From contig JAHDWB010000004.1 of NCBI GenBank assembly GCA_023382595.1, positions 62,001 through 126,000 of the forward strand: a stretch of DNA of 64,000 nucleotides, written 5' to 3'. Origin of the DNA: Anaerolineales bacterium. Its GTDB lineage: Bacteria > Chloroflexota > Anaerolineae > Anaerolineales > Villigracilaceae. The notes beneath the pieces are model-generated. The model did not search any database, was not told the origin of the DNA, and saw only the letters and a list, made by a program, of their open reading frames with translations. The position numbers were made by a program, and so were the translations under genes. Below, one piece after another: positions 26,105 through 34,121 of the stretch; position 1 is the stretch's first letter, and every line of letters starts with the position of its first letter.

Positions 26105-26806
26105 ATGACCAGCCTACAATTGAACACATCTCAAAATACTCCCCGCGTTTTCATCATTTGTGACCAGGACGCGACCGCGCCAATTTGGGGCTACATCATC
26201 CGTGACCGCGGGCTCGTCGCCATTTTGGAAACATCTGTCCAGCGTGCCATGGAACGCTCGGCGGAGGAAATTCCCGATCTTATCGTCATTGACGTGAACG
26301 CGCCTCATCCCCAACGCATGGAGTTGTGTCGCAAATTCCGGACCTTGAGTGCCAGCCCGATCCTGCTCTTTTTGCCGTCCAACAACGAGACGGAGATTCT
26401 GGAAGCGTATGAAAACGGCGTGGATGAGTGCGTGGTCAAGCCGATCAGTCCTGCCATCTTCCTCGCCAAGATCATCGCCTGGTCGCGCCGCAGTTGGAGC
26501 GAGCCGATGCGACCCCGCGAAACCGGACGCCTGCGTCTCAACCCGTCTCATCGGTCGGCGGTGGGCGCGAACAAGAGCGAGATCAAACTCACCAATCTCG
26601 AATTTCGTCTCCTGCATCTGCTCATGAGCCGCCCCGGTTATGTCTTCCCCTCCGATGAGATCATCCAAACCGTATGGGGCGCGGAGGGCGATATTATTCT
26701 GCTGAAAAATGTCATCTATCGGTTGAGAAAAAAACTGGAAGAGGAATCCGGCGAGTCGCACCTCATCAAGACTTGGCCCGGCGGATACAGCTTCGTGGAA
26801 GATTGA
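26105..26806 (+). CDS. OmpR/PhoB-family response regulator
   Basis: 233 aa from ATG 26105; a longer TTG start at 26057 is possible but less likely. The receiver (about 15-130) has the acidic pocket (CDQDA), the phospho-acceptor Asp in LIVIDVNAP, and the conserved Lys in VVKPI. A linker leads to a winged-helix DNA-binding domain (about 150-233) with LTNLEFRLLHLLMSRPG, VFPSDEIIQTVWG and the terminal hairpin TWPGGYSFVED. No kinase is adjacent; an orphan regulator flanked by two FGE-type lipoprotein genes. Whether it controls them is unknown. Confidence 0.85.
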   Translation: MTSLQLNTSQNTPRVFIICDQDATAPIWGYIIRDRGLVAILETSVQRAMERSAEEIPDLIVIDVNAPHPQRMELCRKFRTLSASPILLFLPSNNETEILEAYENGVDECVVKPISPAIFLAKIIAWSRRSWSEPMRPRETGRLRLNPSHRSAVGANKSEIKLTNLEFRLLHLLMSRPGYVFPSDEIIQTVWGAEGDIILLKNVIYRLRKKLEEESGESHLIKTWPGGYSFVED

Positions 26807-26839
26807 CCCGCCTCGTTCCTCCTTCGTGCCTGTTTCTGT

Positions 26840-27796
26840 TTAATGATCCGCTGCGCACCTGAAGCCGATGAAGACCGAACTGCTCCCGTAATAAGCGTCT
26901 TCCGTCGGCTGTGCAAACGGATTCGGTCCCGCGAGAAAGTTACGGTTCGCAAGCCGCAATCTCGTCCAATCATCCTGAAATGACCCGCCGCGTATCACGC
27001 GCAGGTCATTGAAGACTGCGCCTTCATCCGGTCCGCTCGGGTTTTCGAATGGGGAAACGCTGTAATAATCCGGTCGGTATCTATCTGCCACCCACTCTGC
27101 AACATTGCCCGCCATATCCAACACCCCGAATGGACTTGCTCCCTCAGCGTACGACCCCACGCGAGTCGTATCCCCGACGATGTTCAATGCATTCGAATTG
27201 TATTGATTCGGCAGTTCGTCGCCCCACGGAAAGTTGCGTTTGTCATCGCCGCGCGCGGCGCGTTCCCATTCCGCTTCGGTGGGCAGACGCCGTTCCGCCC
27301 ACTGACAGTAGGCATTCGCATCGAACCATGTCACCAAAACGACAGGATAATCCTGAAATTCAGGATTGCCGAAATACTCCGCGCGATTATCCGAGCGGAC
27401 TTGGGCGGGTGGCCTGCATGCACCTGCTTGCACGCATAAGTTATACATGCCGTTGGCGACTTCGACCTGGTCCATCCAATAGGCGCTCAGATAAACATCA
27501 TGCACGGGAAGTTCATTATCTTTCCGATGCACATCCATGCCGCCCATGGTGAATACGCCTTCCGGAATGAATATTTGTGTCATGCCGTCTTTGGGAGAGA
27601 TCTTCACAGTCTCCGGCGCGGAGGTTGGCTCGACGGTGGGGGAGGCGGGGATTGTCGTGGGTGTTTGCGTGGGCGGTGGTGTGATGCTTGCCTCCACCCG
27701 CGGCGTGGAGGTGGGGACAACTTCCGGGGGGGCTGTGGGCGCGGGTTGACATGCTGCGATGAGCAACGCGAGAATGGCGAAGATGATCTTTTTCAT
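26840..27796 (-). CDS. Lipoprotein with FGE-sulfatase (C-type lectin fold) domain, paralogue
   Basis: 318 aa. Signal peptide and lipobox (IAAC, Cys about 16), a long Pro/Thr linker to about 70, then an FGE-sulfatase domain with the same motif order as its paralogue at 25-25.9 kb: IFIPEGVFTMGGMD, DQVEVANGMYNLC, RRLPTEAEWERAARG, FPWGDELPNQ, VLDMAGNVAEWVAD, VIRGGSFQDDW, IGFRCAAD. The redox cysteine pair of catalytic FGE is missing. It is convergent with the response regulator and sits 8 bases downstream of the C39-like gene, so it is probably in one transcript with it. Confidence 0.8.
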   Translation of the reverse strand: MKKIIFAILALLIAACQPAPTAPPEVVPTSTPRVEASITPPPTQTPTTIPASPTVEPTSAPETVKISPKDGMTQIFIPEGVFTMGGMDVHRKDNELPVHDVYLSAYWMDQVEVANGMYNLCVQAGACRPPAQVRSDNRAEYFGNPEFQDYPVVLVTWFDANAYCQWAERRLPTEAEWERAARGDDKRNFPWGDELPNQYNSNALNIVGDTTRVGSYAEGASPFGVLDMAGNVAEWVADRYRPDYYSVSPFENPSGPDEGAVFNDLRVIRGGSFQDDWTRLRLANRNFLAGPNPFAQPTEDAYYGSSSVFIGFRCAADH

Positions 27797-27804
27797 GGTG
27801 GAAG

Positions 27805-29037
27805 TTATGGGAGCAATTGTATCGCGTTGCGCGCCTGGTCTTCGAAGAAATTGGGGTTGATGCTGTCCGCTTTTTGCCAGGCTTTGAGCGCTCCGGCGTT
27901 ATCGCCCTTTCGATACAAGCCGTATCCGTGCCACAACCAGGCTTCCTCGGACATGTCCGTGATGCGGACGGCGTACTCGGTCAGTGCCAGCAGGTCGTCA
28001 TTGCGCCCAGAGTGGAAGTAGGCAAGGAAAGGACCGAACTGATAGCGGAACATGCGCAGGGGCAGTCCCAGTTCGCGCGCTTTGTCGTAGGCGACGGCGG
28101 CTTCATCATAGCGGCGGAAATAAGCTAGGTTGCTGCCATAGTTGAACCAGTCAAAGGCATCGGCGGAGGGGGATGCGATGGCGGCTTCGGTGGCTGCCAG
28201 TGTCCGTTCGCGATTCAGGTTCGGGTCCCAATCGGAGGCGAGCAGGGAAATCATCTCCTCCTCATACTGCGTAAAGTACATCACCATGTACAGGTTGTTG
28301 AACGGTTTCCACTCTTCCTCGAGTTGGGCGTAGGAAATGGTCATGTCGGGTCCGCGGTAGGAGTCTTGCACGGTGAACTCCTGCGCTGTGTCGTCGTAGC
28401 CGGTGAGCAGGAGGTAGTGCGCCGCCCACAGATCGTCGTTGGGACCGAGCGCGTCGTCAGGATTTAGCGAGGTGACGCTTTCGACCATGACGGGGTAATT
28501 CGCCGCCAGCAGCCGCTTGAGGATTTCAATGGTTCCGCCGACGCGGTATTCGAGGTTGAGCCAGCCCGCTCGCGTGCGGACGTAATAGCGGAGTTCCTCC
28601 GGGTTGACGTTGCGGTCTTGCAGGATGGGCTTGACCACGTCGGAGATGTCGCTCTGGCTTCCCTCCCAGCCGTACATTTTGAGCGCCATCGAAAGCGTGG
28701 CGGGACCGCAGTTATTGGGAGTCTGCTTTTCGTAGGCGGGCGAGCTCATCAGAACCTGTGCCGGGAGCGGCGGGAAGGTCGCTGTGGGCGTGACGGTGGG
28801 CGGGAGTTGGACAACAGTCGTGCTGGTCGGAGCAGGTATCGGCGTAGAGGGTTGAGGCGTGAACGGCAACGCCGTCGGGACGGGACCGACAGGGTCAACG
28901 ATGTTCTTGACGTAGATCTGGAACACTTCCATGCGCCATGCAAGGCGCGATTTTACGGCGGGAATTTGATAGATCAACACCGCAAGCAGGAGGAGACCTC
29001 CCAGCGCGATGAGGATATTTCTTGCTTTTACGGACAT
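27805..29037 (-). CDS. Membrane-anchored C39-like cysteine peptidase with C-terminal TPR-like region
   Basis: 410 aa from ATG at 29037; a 21-residue longer start exists but would put polar residues before the membrane anchor. One N-terminal TM helix (NILIALGGLLLLAVLIYQ), a Pro/Thr linker (about 45-85), then a peptidase C39-type domain: catalytic Cys about 106 in NNCGPATLS, His in WAAHYLLLTGY, and Asp in VQDSYRGP. The C-terminal 150 residues are helical repeats of TPR type. The catalytic triad is intact, so it likely cleaves peptides outside the membrane. No bacteriocin exporter is linked, so double-Gly leader processing is not implied. Confidence 0.75.
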   Translation of the reverse strand: MSVKARNILIALGGLLLLAVLIYQIPAVKSRLAWRMEVFQIYVKNIVDPVGPVPTALPFTPQPSTPIPAPTSTTVVQLPPTVTPTATFPPLPAQVLMSSPAYEKQTPNNCGPATLSMALKMYGWEGSQSDISDVVKPILQDRNVNPEELRYYVRTRAGWLNLEYRVGGTIEILKRLLAANYPVMVESVTSLNPDDALGPNDDLWAAHYLLLTGYDDTAQEFTVQDSYRGPDMTISYAQLEEEWKPFNNLYMVMYFTQYEEEMISLLASDWDPNLNRERTLAATEAAIASPSADAFDWFNYGSNLAYFRRYDEAAVAYDKARELGLPLRMFRYQFGPFLAYFHSGRNDDLLALTEYAVRITDMSEEAWLWHGYGLYRKGDNAGALKAWQKADSINPNFFEDQARNAIQLLP

Positions 29038-29122
29038 GAACGGGAGTGTACCATGCATAAATGAAATGGTTTTAAGGTAAGGATTCCTTTCACCGTTCAA
29101 TCAAAGAGTTACCTTTTTTGAC

Positions 29123-29151
29123 TTGACTCGCCCAAAACGGGCAATTATGAT
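29123..29151 (+). promoter_or_regulatory. Sigma-70 promoter overlapping upstream ATG codons
   Basis: TTGACT (29123-29128), 17 bases, TATGAT (29146-29151). The -10 box contains the ATG codons at 29147 and 29150, so those cannot start the mature message. The first usable ATG is 29162, 10 bases after the -10. Confidence 0.65.
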
Positions 29152-29161
29152 GAAAGTGACC

Positions 29162-29671
29162 ATGGAAAATTTCCCGATTACAACCTTGAATGCCGCATCG
29201 CTGCGCTCTGCCATGCGTGCCTGGTCGGCGGGCGTGACGGTGGTGACCGCCGTTCATGAAAGTCAGCGCCACGGCATGACCGTCAACTCGTTCACCTCCA
29301 TTTCACTGGACCCGGCGCTGATCACCATTTCTCTGCAGACCGGTTCGCGCACACATGAGTTGGTATCAAAATCGCGCGCATTCGGCTTGACCATCCTTTC
29401 CGCGGATCAGACGGAGATCTCGAATACTTTTGCCGGGCGTGTCGCGGATGTTGATGATCGTTTTGCGGGATTGGAGACCGAAACGCTGGTCACCGGCTCG
29501 CCGTTGCTCAAGGGCGGGCTGGCATGGCTGGATTGCCGCGTAGTGGAAACCTTCAACGCCGGCATGAACACCCTTTTCATTGCGGAAGTGGTCACGGCAA
29601 GCGGGACGGGCGAAGGTCAGCCGCTGGTCTACCACAACCGCGAGTATTGGAAGTTGTCCCAACTGAAGTGA
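29162..29671 (+). CDS. Flavin reductase-like FMN-binding protein
   Basis: 169 aa from ATG 29162, chosen because a good promoter overlaps the earlier ATGs; this implies a leaderless message. The sequence fits the flavin_reduct family: LRSAMRAWSAGVTVVTA near the N-terminus, MTVNSFTSISLDPALITISL (FMN phosphate and isoalloxazine contacts), FGLTILSADQTEIS, and the C-terminal IAEVVTA / PLVYHNREYW. Such proteins reduce free FMN with NAD(P)H or act with a flavin monooxygenase. No monooxygenase is adjacent, so the partner is unknown. Followed 35 bases later by an AMMECR1 gene. Confidence 0.88.
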   Translation: MENFPITTLNAASLRSAMRAWSAGVTVVTAVHESQRHGMTVNSFTSISLDPALITISLQTGSRTHELVSKSRAFGLTILSADQTEISNTFAGRVADVDDRFAGLETETLVTGSPLLKGGLAWLDCRVVETFNAGMNTLFIAEVVTASGTGEGQPLVYHNREYWKLSQLK

Positions 29672-29706
29672 GCCGTGCTTCATTGCATGGCTTGACTGGA
29701 GGGAAA

Positions 29707-30276
29707 ATGTCCGAAACATTGACCGATGGGGAGAAGCAAACGCTTTTGCGCCTTGCGCGCACATCCATTGAACATGCGGTGGCAGGAAAAACTTTGCCGC
29801 CTCTGGATCCATCAACTCTGACACCTGCTTTGTGGGAAGACGGCGCCTCGTTCGTGACCTTGACGATTCACGGCGACCTGCGCGGCTGTATCGGTGCGCT
29901 GGAAGCGTATCAGCCGCTGGTGGAGGATGTCCGCGAACATGCCGTCGCGGCGGCGTTGCAGGATCCGCGTTTTCCGCCCGTGAGCGAAGGCGAGCTGGAC
30001 AGGATCAGCATCGAGGTCTCGCGCCTGACCGCGTCGCGTGAACTGGAATACGCCTCCAGCGACGACCTGCTCAAGAAGTTGAATCCGCATGTGGATGGGG
30101 TCATCCTGAAACACGGTCACCGCCGCGCCACGTTTCTGCCGCAGGTCTGGGAGAAGATTCCCAATCCCGCCGAATTCCTGAACCAGCTTTGTTACAAAAT
30201 GGGCGCGCATGCAAGCCTGTGGCGCGACACAAAATTGCAGGTCCTGGTCTATCAGGTGGAGGAATTTCATGAGTGA
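29707..30276 (+). CDS. AMMECR1-domain protein (AmmeMemoRadiSam system protein A-like)
   Basis: 189 aa from ATG 29707 with GGAGG just upstream. The AMMECR1 hallmark LRGCIGALEA is at about residues 59-68 with the downstream AAALQDPRFPPVSEGEL and HGHRRATFLPQVWE blocks. The family is conserved from archaea to humans and is often encoded with Memo and a radical SAM protein. Neither partner is visible here. The biochemical role is unresolved in general. It probably shares a transcript with the flavin reductase. Confidence 0.88.
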   Translation: MSETLTDGEKQTLLRLARTSIEHAVAGKTLPPLDPSTLTPALWEDGASFVTLTIHGDLRGCIGALEAYQPLVEDVREHAVAAALQDPRFPPVSEGELDRISIEVSRLTASRELEYASSDDLLKKLNPHVDGVILKHGHRRATFLPQVWEKIPNPAEFLNQLCYKMGAHASLWRDTKLQVLVYQVEEFHE

Positions 30277-30348
30277 AAACAGCGCCGCACTGCGTAACAA
30301 TTTGCGGGCGAACTTATGAAATTATGCAATCAGCGGTAGAATACGGGA

Positions 30349-32175
30349 ATGTCCGATGATTTCAGGGAGCATTCGAACGATACCATCTTCAAGGATGCAG
30401 TGGATGCCATGCGCCGCGGCGACAAGGTGCGCGCAAAGGATCTGCTGACACGCCTGCTCAAGTCCGATCAGAACAACGCAAAGTATTGGATCTGGCTCAG
30501 CGTGGCGGTGGATTCGCCCAAGGAACGCATCTACTGCCTCGAAACCGCGCTCAAACTGGACCCTGAAAATGCCACCGCCAAACGAGGCTTGATCCTGCTC
30601 GGAGCTTTGGCTCCCGATGAAAGCATCCAGCCGTTCCCGATGAACCGTCCGCGCGCATGGGAGGCGAAGTTACTGCTCGCGAGCGAACAGCCGAAACCAA
30701 AAGGGATGCGGGCGTTTGCGCGAAATCCCGCCGTGCGGCTGTTGGGGCTTTTGGTGATCGGCGCGGCGCTGGTCTCGGCGGTGATCTTCGGATTTATCCT
30801 CCCGCGCCAGACGAGTACCGCCCCCACGCAAACCCATACCCCCGGACCTTCCCCGACCTTTACCACCACCCCGACCCGCATCGGCGAGATCGTGCCTCCC
30901 ACCCAAGCCATTACGGGTCCCACGCCGTTGTGGATGCTTCTCCCCGCCACCTACACGCCGACGCCGCTGTATGTCAATACGCCGCGCGTGCCCGAGGCGA
31001 TTGACCAATACCGCATTGCAAGGCAGGCGTACGAAGCAGGTGATTGGGACGCCTTCATTGCCAACATGCGGCTGTTGCTTCCGCTTGAGCCGAACTCGGC
31101 GGATATTCATTACCTGATCGGGGAAGCTTATCGCTTCAAGGGGCAGGGTTCAAATGCCCAAAGCGCCTACAATGATGCCCTGCGGATCGACCCGAACTTT
31201 GCGCCGGCGTATCTTGGTCGCGCGCGCGCGCAATTGCAGATAAACCCCCGCTCAAATCCCATTGCCCTATTCAATGATGCGATACGGCTGGACCCCAACT
31301 ATGGCGAAGCCTATCTGGAACGCGCCCGTTTTTTCATTTCCCGCGGCGATCATGACGATGCGCTCGAAGACCTTGAACGCGCAGAGGAACTCCTGCCCAA
31401 TTCGACGGAGGTCTATATGGCGTACGCCAGCCTCTACCGCGCGACCGGCGAATTAGAATCCGCGATCGAAGCGGCGGAACGGGCGTACTCATTGGATATC
31501 ACGCATCTGCCTGTGTATAGATTGATGGGCGAACTTTATCTGGAAAACGAACAATATCAGCGCGCGCTGGAGGCGCTGGAAGTCTACGTCACTTACGAGA
31601 CCGAGGATGCGCTGGCGCTGGCGGAACTTGGACAGGTGTTATACGAACTGAAGGACTACGATGCTGCTGTCTCCGTCATTGACCGGGCGACCACGCTCAA
31701 CCGCACCGGACTGCGCCGCTTCCTGCTCTATCGCGGGCTTGCCCATCTCGAACTTGGCAATGCCGACGAAGCCGTCAGTGACTTGGAAGAAGCATTGGGC
31801 GAGGATAACCGGTCATTTACAGTGCGCTTCGGGCTGACGCGCGGATATTACGCGCAGGAGAAATTCGGCAGCGCGTTCCTGCAGGTGGAGGCGATGCGCA
31901 CCTTTGCAGAGACGGATGAGGAAAGGGCGCTGACGCTGTACTGGCGTGCCTTGATCCAGGAACACCGCAACGAGATCCGCGATGCCATTCAAACGTGGAA
32001 TGCCCTGCTCGCATTGGATGAAGATGTGATGACCCCGCAAATGAGGGCGGACGCGCTGGAACATTTGAAGGAACTCGGTTTCTCGACATCCACGCCGCGC
32101 GTGCCCACGTCCACGCAAACGCCGCGGACGACGCCAACCCCAACGCGCACCCCGACCCGAACTCCCACACCATAA
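30349..32175 (+). CDS. Single-pass membrane TPR protein
   Basis: 608 aa. The ATG lies 6 bases after a TAGAAT box, so the message may be leaderless. Residues 10-90 form one TPR-like pair in the cytoplasm; one TM helix (LLGLLVIGAALVSAVIFGFIL, about 128-148); an external Thr/Pro linker (about 150-205); then roughly eight TPR units (about 215-580) such as ADIHYLIGEAYRFKGQGSNA and PVYRLMGELYLENEQYQRAL. The C-terminus is a low-complexity Thr/Pro tract. It is likely a scaffold for an envelope complex. No enzymatic domain is seen. Confidence 0.75.
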   Translation: MSDDFREHSNDTIFKDAVDAMRRGDKVRAKDLLTRLLKSDQNNAKYWIWLSVAVDSPKERIYCLETALKLDPENATAKRGLILLGALAPDESIQPFPMNRPRAWEAKLLLASEQPKPKGMRAFARNPAVRLLGLLVIGAALVSAVIFGFILPRQTSTAPTQTHTPGPSPTFTTTPTRIGEIVPPTQAITGPTPLWMLLPATYTPTPLYVNTPRVPEAIDQYRIARQAYEAGDWDAFIANMRLLLPLEPNSADIHYLIGEAYRFKGQGSNAQSAYNDALRIDPNFAPAYLGRARAQLQINPRSNPIALFNDAIRLDPNYGEAYLERARFFISRGDHDDALEDLERAEELLPNSTEVYMAYASLYRATGELESAIEAAERAYSLDITHLPVYRLMGELYLENEQYQRALEALEVYVTYETEDALALAELGQVLYELKDYDAAVSVIDRATTLNRTGLRRFLLYRGLAHLELGNADEAVSDLEEALGEDNRSFTVRFGLTRGYYAQEKFGSAFLQVEAMRTFAETDEERALTLYWRALIQEHRNEIRDAIQTWNALLALDEDVMTPQMRADALEHLKELGFSTSTPRVPTSTQTPRTTPTPTRTPTRTPTP

Positions 32176-32179
32176 ACGG

Positions 32180-32212
32180 ACAGGGCGACCATCTGGTCGC
32201 CCTGTTTTATTT
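32180..32212 (+). terminator. Rho-independent terminator
   Basis: ACAGGGCGACCA, two bases, TGGTCGCCCTGT, then TTTATTT; a perfect 12-bp stem five bases after the TPR gene stop. It overlaps the 3' end of the convergent DUF971 gene. Confidence 0.88.
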
Positions 32213-32545
32213 CTTGCGGCACTCCTCGCACGGACATAACGCCCGCAGGTAATGCCAGTTGTAAATGCCGTAATCGTGCCCGTCCTCCCAGACGATGGTC
32301 AACGCGTAGGAGCCGGTGGCGACGATGTTGGAGATCTGCGTGGCGTTGGATTGCACGATCGGCAGACTGAACACTTCCTCATCCGGCTCGGATTTCATAT
32401 TCTCGTGCCCGCCGCGGCACGAAGCGCACGGACATGCCGCCCTCAGCAGGCTGAACGGATACACGCTGACATGTCCGCTGTCCCAGGTGATGGTGAACTC
32501 GCGTTTGCTCTTGTTGGCAGTGACATTGGTCGGTTTTTCAGACAT
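32207..32545 (-). CDS. DUF971 (GBBH-like N-terminal) protein
   Basis: 112 aa. Small domain family related to the N-terminal module of gamma-butyrobetaine hydroxylase, seen with iron-sulfur cluster proteins such as Mrp in some genomes. Conserved features are ITWDSGHVSVYPFSLLRAACPC, the CxxC-containing loop (CPCASCRGG), the repeated strand TIVWEDGHDYGIYNWHYLRA, and a second Cys cluster (CPCEECRKK). Two halves look like an internal duplication of the W-D/E-G-H-x(3)-Y motif. The six cysteines suggest a zinc or iron-sulfur site. Function here is not proven. Confidence 0.85.
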   Translation of the reverse strand: MSEKPTNVTANKSKREFTITWDSGHVSVYPFSLLRAACPCASCRGGHENMKSEPDEEVFSLPIVQSNATQISNIVATGSYALTIVWEDGHDYGIYNWHYLRALCPCEECRKK

Positions 32546-32598
32546 TTCATTTCCTTATATTCCCCTCCCCATGTAGGGGGAGGGGTTAGGGGTGGGGG

Positions 32599-33072
32599 TC
32601 ACGGCGAAGGGACGACCGCCAGAAAGTTTGCCGCCGCCCAGCCCGCGCGGGTTTCGTCATACGAAGCGACGAGATACCACCAAGTATACCCGTCTGCGTC
32701 CTGCGGACCGTCCTTGATGAGGAAGACTTCCGATTCTTCGCCGCGGAAGACGGTATTGCTGTTCAAGCCGGGCGCCGAGCGGATGCGCAGACCGTCGGTG
32801 CCGGTGCCGCTGATCTGCACGTAGCCGTCGATGTGGATGGTGTCTGGGTCGAATTCAGGGGTGGCGTTCGCGTCAAATGTGGGGATCTCCGTCGCAGCGG
32901 GGGTGTGGGTCGGGGCGGGGATCATGGTCAGGTCGGCAGGAGCAAACCCGACTTCAGGAGAGAAGCGCGGCGAGGTCCAGCCGATGACGATCAATGTGAT
33001 GAGCAAAAGGATGCCCGCGATGCCGAGCGAGCCGAAGATCACGAAGCGGTTTAAGTATGGTCTTAAGTCCAT
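32599..33072 (-). CDS. Membrane-anchored bacterial SH3-like protein
   Basis: 157 aa from ATG at 33070-33072; longer in-frame extensions run antisense through the lipid-kinase gene and are rejected. One TM helix (VIFGSLGIAGILLLITLIVIG, about 11-31), a Pro/Thr linker, then a bacterial SH3 (SH3_3) domain at about 92-150 with the typical GLRIRSAPGLNSNTVFRG and GYTWWYLVA blocks. Such domains bind cell-wall peptides or act as targeting modules. It begins one base after the lipid-kinase stop, so the two are co-translated. Confidence 0.78.
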   Translation of the reverse strand: MDLRPYLNRFVIFGSLGIAGILLLITLIVIGWTSPRFSPEVGFAPADLTMIPAPTHTPAATEIPTFDANATPEFDPDTIHIDGYVQISGTGTDGLRIRSAPGLNSNTVFRGEESEVFLIKDGPQDADGYTWWYLVASYDETRAGWAAANFLAVVPSP

Positions 33073-33073
33073 G

Positions 33074-34018
33074 TCATCTCTTTGGGTTTTGGAGCAAGTA
33101 TAAGGCGTTTTCGGGCATGAGCACTTTGAGCGCGCGATGCCGGACGCTGATCTCCGCCGTCTTGCCGCCGAGCACGGGGTCGCCGTCCACTTGAATGGAA
33201 AAATTCGCATCGGACTCGACCCGCACATTGCGGAAGGGGATGCGCCGCGCATGTTCGGAGTTGAGATGCCGCCCGGATGCCAGTTCGAAGAAGTGACGGA
33301 AGGTATCGGCAAGACTGTCGCCGCTGAGCAGCCACATGTCCATTTCGCCGTCGTCGAGCAACGCCTCGGGCGAAAGCACCGAGAGCCCGCCCGCATAATG
33401 GCGGATGTTGTTGGCAACCGCCACAAGATAATGACCTTCGACCAGTTTGTCGTCGGCGTACACGCGCAGGTCCATGCCGTGCCAGAAGGTGGCTTCCATG
33501 ACGGTGGTGGCAAAATAATGCGGCACGGAGACATGCTTGAAGTAACGCGGACGCGGCTCGATGCGTTGGATGGTCTGCGCATCCAAGCCGATGCCCGCCC
33601 ACAGCAGGAACGGACGCTCGTTGCAGATGCCGACATCCACGTACTGCGGCTCGACGTTCGCCAGCAGGCGGGCGTTCTCGCGCAGGTTCCACCACTGCCA
33701 CCAACTGAAGGGCTTTTGTCCCTGCTCGATCGCCCAGACGTTGGTCGTGCCCGCCGGCAGGACCGCCAACGCCGTTTCGGTATCCACCAATCCGCTGGCG
33801 ACCTGACCGGCTGTGCCGTCGCCGCCGATGGCAAAGACCGCGTCGTAGTTCTCGCTCGCGGCTTGATGCGCGGTCTGGATGGCGTGTGTGCCGCTGAGGG
33901 TTTCGGCGATGTCCATGCTCCAGCCTGCGGCATGCAGCGGTTTAATGATTCCGCGCACAAAACGGCGGACGGGGTAACGTCCCGCCGCCGGGTTATAGAG
34001 TAGAAGTCCCTTTCGCAT
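33074..34018 (-). CDS. Diacylglycerol kinase-like lipid kinase (YegS/BmrU type)
   Basis: 314 aa. The N-terminal DAGK catalytic domain holds KGLLLYNPAAGR (P-loop-like start), the nucleotide-binding FAIGGDGTAGQVASGL and LPAGTTNVWA. The C-terminal beta-sandwich includes LWAGIGLDAQTI and the terminal QVDGDPVL stretch. All expected motifs are intact. The enzyme probably phosphorylates diacylglycerol or a related lipid at the membrane. It is the first gene of a pair with the SH3 protein. A broken copy of its first 25 codons lies about 1 kb upstream at 34961-35035. Confidence 0.88.
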   Translation of the reverse strand: MRKGLLLYNPAAGRYPVRRFVRGIIKPLHAAGWSMDIAETLSGTHAIQTAHQAASENYDAVFAIGGDGTAGQVASGLVDTETALAVLPAGTTNVWAIEQGQKPFSWWQWWNLRENARLLANVEPQYVDVGICNERPFLLWAGIGLDAQTIQRIEPRPRYFKHVSVPHYFATTVMEATFWHGMDLRVYADDKLVEGHYLVAVANNIRHYAGGLSVLSPEALLDDGEMDMWLLSGDSLADTFRHFFELASGRHLNSEHARRIPFRNVRVESDANFSIQVDGDPVLGGKTAEISVRHRALKVLMPENALYLLQNPKR

Positions 34019-34080
34019 GGCGGGGATTATACCCGCGCTCTTGCGCCTTCTCCGTTTATTAGGATGGGTTTGTTCTTGGA

Positions 34081-34086
34081 TATAAT
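34081..34086 (+). promoter_or_regulatory. -10 box TATAAT for the LuxR-DUF805 gene
   Basis: Consensus TATAAT 35 bases before the ATG at 34122, followed by an AAGGAAAA ribosome site. No clear -35. Confidence 0.45.
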
Positions 34087-34121
34087 TGATAAATTGATCC
34101 GTAAAAAAGGAAAAAAACTTA

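Noticed and set aside
32100-32175. Thr/Pro codon repeats considered as a tandem repeat or CRISPR-like array
   Set aside because: It is a coding low-complexity C-terminal tract; no spacers. No CRISPR array exists in the window.
33073-33960. N-terminal extension of the SH3 protein through the lipid-kinase gene
   Set aside because: It lies within the lipid-kinase coding sequence in another frame; the real start with TM anchor is at 33072.
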